A DNA stretch of 64,000 nucleotides from Thermogemmatispora sp042408735 (GTDB lineage: Bacteria > Chloroflexota > Ktedonobacteria > Ktedonobacterales > Ktedonobacteraceae): NCBI RefSeq assembly GCF_042408735.1, contig NZ_JBHOQV010000118.1, forward strand, positions 55,279 through 119,278, written 5' to 3'. This document shows positions 58,557-64,000 of this stretch, piece after piece (within the stretch, counting starts at the first letter, position 1; every line of letters begins with the position of its first letter). Made by a program: the position numbers and the translations under genes. The notes under the pieces were generated by a model. That model saw only the letters and a list, made by a program, of their open reading frames with translations. It did not search any database and was not told where the DNA came from.

Positions 58557-59852
58557 TTATTCTTGCAGCTCCTGGCTGTGCTCGCGCGCCGTCCCGACTC
58601 CTGGCGCGTCTGCTTCCTCCTCGCACAGCTCACAGATGGCGCTGAGGCCGCGCTCGATGGTCTCCTCCTCCGCTCCCAGAGAGACGCGCACGTAGTCAAC
58701 GGTGCTGGTGCCGAAGAGGTTCCCTGGTACAACCAGGACGTTCCGCCGGCGCAGCAGCTCCAGAGCGAAGGCGGCGGCTTGCCCTCTGTTGCTGCCGCTG
58801 CCGCTGTCGCTCTGTCTGCCGTCTCTCTTGCGGGCGATGTTGACCAGGATATAGAAGGCGCCATGGGGTGTGTACTCGTAGCGCCCGTAGCGCTGCAGGA
58901 GGGCCAGGGCACGGTCGCGTCGCTGCCGATAGGCCGCGCGCATGTGAGCGACGCAGTCCTGTGGTCCGCTGAGGGCCGCTGCGGCGGCACGCTGGCTGGC
59001 CAGCGGTAGGCTGGTATAGCTGGCGTCGAGCACTTGATTGAGGCTGCGCATAAGGGTCTGGCTCGCCACCAGATAGCCGATGCGCCAGCCGGTCATGGCA
59101 TAGGTTTTCGAAAAACTATAGACGCCGATGTAGGTCCCTCGTTCACGCTCCTCCGCCGTTAGCAGGGCCAGGGGGCTGACATGCTCTCCCTCGAAAACAA
59201 GCTCGTCGTAGCATTCATCCGAGAGTAGCGCCAGCCGATGACGGCGGACGACCTCCAGGAGTGCGGCGACCAGCTCCCGGGGAAAGACGGCCCCCGTTGG
59301 GTTGCCGGGACTGTTGAGGATCAGCAGGCGCGTGCGCGAGCTGACCCGCCGCTCCAGCTCACGCGGGTCCGGTAACCAGCCGCTGGCCGGATCAAGCGGA
59401 TACGGCACAGGTGTGGCGCCGGCGACCGCAAGCTGGCGATAGTAGTGGGGCCAGCCGGGATCGGGCAGCAAGACCTCATCTCCTGGGCCAACGGTCGCCA
59501 GGAGCGCTAGCTGGACCGCCCCCGTTCCGCCAACAGTCACTCCGATGTTGTCCGGCGAGACCTCGTAGCCGTCGATGCGCTTGATCTTGTCTGCCAGTAG
59601 CTCGCGCAGCCAGGGCCAGCCGCAGGCAGGACCATAAGTCTGGGCCTCTTCTTCCAGGGAGGCAATGGCGGCGGCGACGATGTGCTGCGGGGTGCGAAAG
59701 CTCGGCTCTCCGATCTCTAGCCGCAGCAGGGCCTGACCGGCCCTCTCTTGTTCCTCGGCGACCTGCCGCAGCCCGGCAAGAGGATTGGCCGGCAGACGCC
59801 GCCAGAGCCGCTGGCCTGGCTCCTCTCTTCCCTCTGCGATCTCCTGCTGCAT
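58557..59852 (-). CDS. Class I/II aminotransferase (AspC-like)
   Basis: A PLP-dependent aminotransferase of about 431 residues. Landmarks: RLEIGEPSFRTPQHI, TYGPACGWPWLRELL, TVGGTGAVQLALL, NSPGNPTGAVFPREL, DECYDELVFEGEH, Schiff-base Lys in VYSFSKTYAMTGWRIGY, and the substrate Arg in DYVRVSLGAEEE. It probably converts aspartate or an aromatic or branched amino acid to a 2-oxo acid. A Ser/Gly-rich insert (RKRDGRQSDSGSGSNRG) is atypical. ATG 59852 is chosen; in-frame GTG starts at 59936 (AAGGGA site) and 59954 would add 28-34 residues. It lies just downstream of the CoA-transferase gene. Confidence 0.88.
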   Translation of the reverse strand: MQQEIAEGREEPGQRLWRRLPANPLAGLRQVAEEQERAGQALLRLEIGEPSFRTPQHIVAAAIASLEEEAQTYGPACGWPWLRELLADKIKRIDGYEVSPDNIGVTVGGTGAVQLALLATVGPGDEVLLPDPGWPHYYRQLAVAGATPVPYPLDPASGWLPDPRELERRVSSRTRLLILNSPGNPTGAVFPRELVAALLEVVRRHRLALLSDECYDELVFEGEHVSPLALLTAEERERGTYIGVYSFSKTYAMTGWRIGYLVASQTLMRSLNQVLDASYTSLPLASQRAAAAALSGPQDCVAHMRAAYRQRRDRALALLQRYGRYEYTPHGAFYILVNIARKRDGRQSDSGSGSNRGQAAAFALELLRRRNVLVVPGNLFGTSTVDYVRVSLGAEEETIERGLSAICELCEEEADAPGVGTAREHSQELQE

Positions 59853-59963
59853 GTCCGCTATTCTCTCACTCTCTAATTCTATCACATTGAGGGGCCTGCC
59901 TGCCGCCAGCTCGCCGCCTGTCTGATTGCCGGTCACCTGATCCCTTGCTCCCACGTGGCTCGC

Positions 59964-61145
59964 TTAAATGATTCCCCGTGCGCGGAAGGAAGCGATCTCG
60001 TCCTGGCTGTAGCCCAGCTCGCTCAGGATGGCGGCGCTGTGCTCTCCCAGTCGCGGCGGCTGGTAGCGCTCTTCCGGGGAGGTGTCGGAGAGGCGCGGGA
60101 AGGGGCGCAGGCTGCCGAGGGCCTCGCCGGCGATCTCGCTCATGTGGGCGACGGCGCGGGCCTGGGCGTGGGGATCGCTGAGCGCCTCTTCCAGCGAATA
60201 GACTGGCCCCACGCAGGCGTCGAGGTCGGCTAGCTCGGCCAGCCACTCGTCGCGTGTCTTGGTTTTGAAGATGCTTTGTAGAATGGCGATCGCCTGTTTG
60301 CGCTCCTCGGGGCCGACGGGAGTGTGGAAGGGTAGCAGTTCCAGGTGGCCGATGCGAGTGCAGAAGGCGTGCCAGAATTTCGGTTCGAGGGCGGCCAGGG
60401 TCAGGTAGCCGCCATCTCTTGTCTCATAAATATTGTAGCACGGCAGGCCACCGTCGAGGGGAGAGTGCCCCGGCTGGGGAGCCTGGCCGGTCGTCAGGTA
60501 GCTGCTGATGGCCAGGGGGAGCAGGCTCATAGCCCCCTCCGTCATGGAGACGTCGACCAGGCGTCCCTGACCGGTCTGGCTGCGTCCGACGAGTGCTGTC
60601 AGGATGCCGATTACGGCCATCAGGCCGCCGCCGGCCAGATCGGCCAGTTGGGTCGGGGGCATGACCGGCCTCCCCTGCTGATCGCGGTTGTAGTGCAGCA
60701 GGCCGGCATAGCCAAGATAGTTCAGATCGTGACCGGCACGTTGGCTGTAGGGTCCGTCCTGGCCGTAGCCGCTAATGGCGCAGTAGATCAGGGCGGGCCG
60801 CACCTCGCGTAGCTGCTCGTAGCCCAGGCCCAGGCGGGCCATGACGCCGGGGCGGAAGCTCTCCAGCAGCACGTCGGCGCTCTCTACGAGCCGCAGGAAG
60901 ATTGCCCGGCCTTCCTCGGACTTGAGGTTGAGCGTCAGGCTGCGCTTGTTGCGATTAACTGCCAGAAAGGCCAGCCCCATGCCGCCGGGGCCGTAGGGGG
61001 GCATGTTTCTTCCGTAGTCGCCGCTGCCAGGCTCTTCGACCTTGATGACATCGGCGCCGAAGTCGGCCAAGACTTGCGAGGCGTAGCCTCCAGGCAGGAG
61101 ACGGGAAAGGTCGAGTACACGGATGCCGCTCAGAGGCTGGGTCAT
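59964..61145 (-). CDS. CaiB/BaiF family III CoA transferase
   Basis: A 393-residue enzyme that moves CoA between carboxylates. Family landmarks are VLDLSRLLPGG, GADVIKVEEPGSGDYGR, NRNKRSLTLNLKSEEG, LLESFRPG and SGYGQDGPYSQRAGHD. The catalytic Asp falls at D169 (TQLADLAGGG), the same number as in formyl-CoA transferase. The substrate is not clear; carnitine, formate, malate and aryl acids are possible. ATG 61145 has AAGGAG at seven bases, and a near-consensus promoter lies upstream. With the aminotransferase downstream it probably forms an operon, which could serve breakdown of an amino acid-derived acid. Confidence 0.92.
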   Translation of the reverse strand: MTQPLSGIRVLDLSRLLPGGYASQVLADFGADVIKVEEPGSGDYGRNMPPYGPGGMGLAFLAVNRNKRSLTLNLKSEEGRAIFLRLVESADVLLESFRPGVMARLGLGYEQLREVRPALIYCAISGYGQDGPYSQRAGHDLNYLGYAGLLHYNRDQQGRPVMPPTQLADLAGGGLMAVIGILTALVGRSQTGQGRLVDVSMTEGAMSLLPLAISSYLTTGQAPQPGHSPLDGGLPCYNIYETRDGGYLTLAALEPKFWHAFCTRIGHLELLPFHTPVGPEERKQAIAILQSIFKTKTRDEWLAELADLDACVGPVYSLEEALSDPHAQARAVAHMSEIAGEALGSLRPFPRLSDTSPEERYQPPRLGEHSAAILSELGYSQDEIASFRARGII

Positions 61146-61249
61146 GCCTGCTCTCCTTACTGCAGTGCGGAAACTCCTGGTCCGTCTGGTTTGCTTGACT
61201 AACGTTGTCTGCCTGCTTGAAACGATTCGCGCTCGGCGATGTTCGCTAT

Positions 61250-61278
61250 GTTATAGCAAGATTAGCGAGCGCTGTCAA
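61250..61278 (-). promoter_or_regulatory. Promoter of the CoA-transferase operon
   Basis: Minus strand TTGACA (61278-61273), exactly 17 bases, TATAAC (61255-61250). Near consensus. Leader about 100 bases. Confidence 0.75.
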
Positions 61279-61473
61279 TCCTTCCTCTGGTTCTTGGTTG
61301 GAGGGCTGGCCCGAGGTGGGAGAGAGGTGAGAAAGAGAAGAAGAGTGGGCAGATGGGAGCGAGGGGGAGGGGTCTGAGCAGGATGGTGGATGTGGGGTGG
61401 GCCCCATCAGGTTCGGATAGGGGGAGAGCGATAGCCTCTGCGGTCTGGGGGGGCCGGGCTGAAGGGCGCTGCG

Positions 61474-61482
61474 TGATACAAT
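61474..61482 (+). promoter_or_regulatory. Promoter (-10) of the isoaspartyl peptidase gene
   Basis: TG-A-TACAAT (61474-61482) is an extended -10, 45 bases before the start. The -35 is weak in the G-rich stretch upstream. Confidence 0.5.
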
Positions 61483-61527
61483 GACTCAGAGCTATCAATC
61501 TGTTGGAAATGAGGAGCATAGGAGTAG

Positions 61528-62535
61528 ATGCCTATCGCCATTGTTGTTCATGGAGGAGCCGGCACGATCCCCGAGGAGCGGGCGGCAGTTGCGCAGGCCG
61601 GCTGCCGGGAAGCGGCAGAGCTGGGGTGGCGTATCCTGGAGCAGGGAGGCTCGGCCCTCGACGCGGTCGAAGCGGCGGTGCGTGCGCTGGAAGATAATCC
61701 GGTCTACAACGCTGGTACAGGGGCGACGTTGACGCAGGATGGTCGCATCGAGCTGGATGCAGGGATCATGGAGGGGCGCACGCTGCAGGTAGGGGCTGTA
61801 GCTGCCGTTGAGGGGGTGAAGAATCCCATCACGCTGGCGCGGCGGGTCCTGGAGAGTCCCCATGTGCTCCTGGTGGGACATGGGGCCCAGCAGTTTGCCC
61901 TGGAGCAGGGAATAGAGCTTTGCCGTACCGAAGATCTGTTGACCGACTATCAGTATCGCCGGTGGCGTGAGGAGCGCCGGGGAGTTGTCCAGCAGACCAG
62001 CGATGAGGATGAGGAGGAGCCGCCTTTCTACCGTCTGGAAGTAGCCACGACGACCTTTGTCTCCGACGAGGGGGAACCTGCCTACTACCGTCTGCAGGTA
62101 GGGGCGACCAGCATTCACCTCGATGAGGAGCGGCATGGAACGGTGGGGGCGGTAGCCCTGGACGAGTCGGGCCTGCTGGCGGCGGCCACCTCTACCGGAG
62201 GGATCTTTCAGAAGTATCCGGGGCGCGTCGGCGATACACCCCTGGTCGGTTGCGGCTTTTATGCTGACGAGCATGCCGCTGTTTCTTGCACAGGTCAAGG
62301 AGAGGACTTTGTCCGCCTGCTGCTGGCGCGGCGTGCCGCCGATTTTGTGGCCCTTGGGGCCAGCGCCGAGGTCGCGGCCCAGGCGGCGATCGCCGTTTTG
62401 AGCGCCAGGGCCACTGGCAAGGGTGGCTTGATCATAGTTGATGCTCAGGGACAGGTGGGGCTGGCCCACAACAGTCCCCAGATGGCCTACGCCTATCGCT
62501 GCTCTGGGATGGATCAGCCCGTCTGTGGCATCTAG
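61528..62535 (+). CDS. Isoaspartyl peptidase/L-asparaginase (Ntn hydrolase, T2 family) with duplicated linker
   Basis: A 335-residue precursor that self-cleaves into alpha and beta subunits. The catalytic Thr is T205 in RHGTVGAVALD. The alpha part has VVHGGAGTIPEERAA, EAAVRALEDNPVYNAGTGATLT and GRIELDAGIMEG; the beta part has AAATSTGGIFQKYPGRVGDTPLVGCGFYAD. The linker before T205 is longer than usual and consists of two 19-residue copies (residues 164-182 and 183-201). Cleavage would leave them at the alpha C-terminus. The enzyme hydrolyses beta-aspartyl dipeptides or asparagine. ATG 61528 has GGAG upstream. Confidence 0.92.
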   Translation: MPIAIVVHGGAGTIPEERAAVAQAGCREAAELGWRILEQGGSALDAVEAAVRALEDNPVYNAGTGATLTQDGRIELDAGIMEGRTLQVGAVAAVEGVKNPITLARRVLESPHVLLVGHGAQQFALEQGIELCRTEDLLTDYQYRRWREERRGVVQQTSDEDEEEPPFYRLEVATTTFVSDEGEPAYYRLQVGATSIHLDEERHGTVGAVALDESGLLAAATSTGGIFQKYPGRVGDTPLVGCGFYADEHAAVSCTGQGEDFVRLLLARRAADFVALGASAEVAAQAAIAVLSARATGKGGLIIVDAQGQVGLAHNSPQMAYAYRCSGMDQPVCGI

Positions 62536-62576
62536 GCCCAGGCAAGGAAGAGAGCACAGCAAGCCGCTCTGGAATT

Positions 62577-62640
62577 GGCTGGCCGGCCTCGCCCTGGCTG
62601 GCCAGCCAGCCGACCCGCTGCTCTTTTATTTTTCTTCTTC
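62577..62640 (+). terminator. Terminator of the isoaspartyl peptidase gene
   Basis: GGCTGGCC (62577-62584) pairs with GGCCAGCC (62600-62607), or the palindrome CTGGCTGGCCAGCCAG (62594-62609) folds alone; a T-rich tract (CTTTTATTTTTCTT) follows from about 62622. The tract is slightly far from the stem. Confidence 0.5.
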
Positions 62641-62739
62641 TTCTTCTTCTTTCCCTTCTCCTCCTCATCCTCCTCACTCTCTCTTCTTCTCGCCGATCGA
62701 CCTGCGCTGCTGTAAGCTGCTGCTTCTTCTGCTGCTCCT

Positions 62740-63954
62740 CTAGTGCAGCAGAAGGGTACTCAAGAAGAAGCCCAGAATGAAGAAGCAGGCGAAGATCACC
62801 AGACCACAGACCAGGAGCAGCAGGAAGGGGATCTGTTGCTGGCTCTGCCCCGGCTCGGCTTCCGGCCCAGGGGCTGGCGTGCCGGCGTAGGGATAGAGAG
62901 GAGGCTGGGGCTGGGCAGGGGTAGCCTTCAGCGAGCTGTCAGCGATGGTGGGCGAAGCCGGGGAAAGTTCGAGTGCGGGGCCGGCATGCAGAGCGGCTGA
63001 AGGCGCGGGGGAGGCGAAAGAAGAGAGGCGACGCCCACTCTCTCCCCCGGGCAGGGACGGAAGCGGCTGGCCATCGGTTTCCGGCAGGAAGGGGGCAGGC
63101 GTAAAGGGGCGGGCGCTGGCGATTCCCTCTGCCGCGGGGGTGGCCACGGCGACCGAGGCTGGTACGGCGGCCTCCAGAGTCTCGCCCAGTGCTTTCAGCT
63201 CCATATAGAGAGCTTCAGGTCTATTGATGTGCTGGGGATGATCGCGTATGATGGCGCGGGCGATGAGGTCGCAGAGTTCGGGAGGAGCGGCGCGCAGGAA
63301 GCGCAGGCGGCCATCGGGAGGAGGCTCGACGCTGCTGGCGCCGGTCGGGCGTCCGGCCAGCAATTGGTAGAGCAGGAGGCCGGCGGCGCGAGTATCGTCG
63401 TCGAGGCGGCCCTCGCTGGCCTGGCCCCAGGGCAGTTCCTGGTCGGAGAGCACGATGCCGGCGGCGCCGACCACGCTCCAGGCATTGAAATAGGCGACAT
63501 CGCTGGGCAGAGCGAAATTATTGACGCGCAGGAAACCCTGTCGATCGCGCAGGATCGAGGAGGGTGTCAGATCGCCGTGGCAGACGCGGCGTGTGCCGCT
63601 GGCGGCGTAGGTCAGGGCCTGACAGAGCTGGCAGCCGAGTTCGATCACCTCGAAGGGAGAGAGCTGGCGCTGCAGCAGGGCAGCGAAATCCTCGCCCTCG
63701 ACGTACTCCTGGACCACATAGAGCTGATCGCCCTCACCAACGATATCGTAGAGGCCCACAATATGCGGGTGGGAAAACTGAGCTGTCATGCGCAAGGCGG
63801 TGCGGTAGACAGACACCTGCGACGGGGGCACCGCCTTGATGGCGACAGGGCGCTGCAGTACCTGGTCCAGGCCCTGATAGACGGTGCAAAAAGGTCCCTG
63901 CTTAATCAAGCGTCGCAGCAGGTAACGCCTGCAAATGACCCGGCCTGTTTCCAC
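62740..63954 (-). CDS. Membrane-anchored protein kinase-like protein, probable pseudokinase
   Basis: A protein of about 404 residues with a kinase fold at 10-265: VAIK Lys (K40) is present and the catalytic loop reads CHGDLTPSSI (HRD changed to HGD, Asn changed to Ser). The glycine-rich loop is KQGPFCTVY without the GxGxxG pattern, and the DFG position reads NNFAL. Lost metal and phosphate ligands make catalysis unlikely. A Pro/Ala/Ser-rich linker of about 115 residues leads to a C-terminal membrane helix (about 380-402). GTG 63954 has AAAGAGG eight bases upstream; the frame stays open upstream to the window's end, so a longer protein (TTG 63978 or beyond) is possible. Confidence 0.7.
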   Translation of the reverse strand: METGRVICRRYLLRRLIKQGPFCTVYQGLDQVLQRPVAIKAVPPSQVSVYRTALRMTAQFSHPHIVGLYDIVGEGDQLYVVQEYVEGEDFAALLQRQLSPFEVIELGCQLCQALTYAASGTRRVCHGDLTPSSILRDRQGFLRVNNFALPSDVAYFNAWSVVGAAGIVLSDQELPWGQASEGRLDDDTRAAGLLLYQLLAGRPTGASSVEPPPDGRLRFLRAAPPELCDLIARAIIRDHPQHINRPEALYMELKALGETLEAAVPASVAVATPAAEGIASARPFTPAPFLPETDGQPLPSLPGGESGRRLSSFASPAPSAALHAGPALELSPASPTIADSSLKATPAQPQPPLYPYAGTPAPGPEAEPGQSQQQIPFLLLLVCGLVIFACFFILGFFLSTLLLH

Positions 63955-64000
63955 AATCGATGCCTCTTTATCAATCAAAGCGATTACAGATCCTGGAGAG

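Larger units (their letters stand above)
61146..61527. other. Divergent spacer between CoA-transferase and isoaspartyl peptidase genes
   Basis: Two promoters are seen here, one per strand; the intervening part is G-rich and has no gene. Confidence 0.45.

Noticed and set aside
62620..62750. Pyrimidine repeat tract (CTT repeats)
   Set aside because: Simple low-complexity between converging genes; beyond its possible terminator role it has no repeat-spacer pattern of a CRISPR array.

Overview
The window looks like chromosome of a GC-rich bacterium, most likely a member of the Chloroflexota close to the Ktedonobacteria (Thermogemmatispora-like). This is inferred from overall gene content, not from a marker gene: two ECF-type vitamin transport cassettes, a MocR regulator, a DnaD/DnaI-type primosome, WD40 and zinc-ribbon membrane proteins, a kinase-like membrane protein, and many TTG and GTG starts with strong Shine-Dalgarno sites. 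There is no phage, insertion sequence or CRISPR array. Coding is ordinary chromosomal throughout.

Layout. 1-4.4 kb (+): the truncated end of a dual ATPase, then an S component and a T component of an ECF transporter, then a membrane protein. 4.4-6 kb: a spacer that may encode a small RNA, then a PadR regulator with two palindromic operators. 6-11 kb: YvcK, a GYD protein, a GGCT-like membrane fusion protein and an eIF2B-like protein. 11-16.2 kb (+): a MocR regulator with its promoter bracketed by an inverted repeat, indolepyruvate ferredoxin oxidoreductase (iorA, iorB), then tRNA-Gln(CUG) with its own promoter and terminator. 16.5-25.5 kb: AI-2E family exporter, a DA1-like zinc protease, an ECF sigma factor, a phosphodiesterase-fold protein with a degraded metal site, an MshEN protein with a GGDEF remnant, and a two-domain glycosyltransferase. 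26-33 kb: CBS protein, signal peptidase I, a membrane protein, then (-) the YkoE-type ECF operon (ykoE, dual ATPase, T component, sucrase/ferredoxin-like protein) controlled by a pair of perfect operators.

33.6-40.2 kb: two cyclophilins, a cluster of DnaA boxes, then the operon dnaB (with a 161-residue mini-intein), dnaD-like and dnaI-like. 40.8-46 kb: a secreted protein of unknown function, a VOC protein whose start overlaps a near-perfect parS site, a FIST sensor protein and a seven-bladed WD40 protein. 46.3-52 kb: a solitary RND pump and gyrB. 52-64 kb: a spacer with a foldable, possibly RNA, element, a zinc-ribbon membrane protein, a GH38 alpha-mannosidase, a methyltransferase, an aminotransferase, a family III CoA transferase, an isoaspartyl peptidase with a duplicated linker, and a probable pseudokinase.

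The most striking combination is DnaA boxes, the primosome operon, a parS-like site and gyrB within about 16 kb. This suggests an origin-proximal segment, although dnaA, dnaN and parAB are not in the window. Much of the regulatory DNA is readable: several promoters match the sigma-70 consensus with 17-18 bp spacers and overlap palindromic operators.
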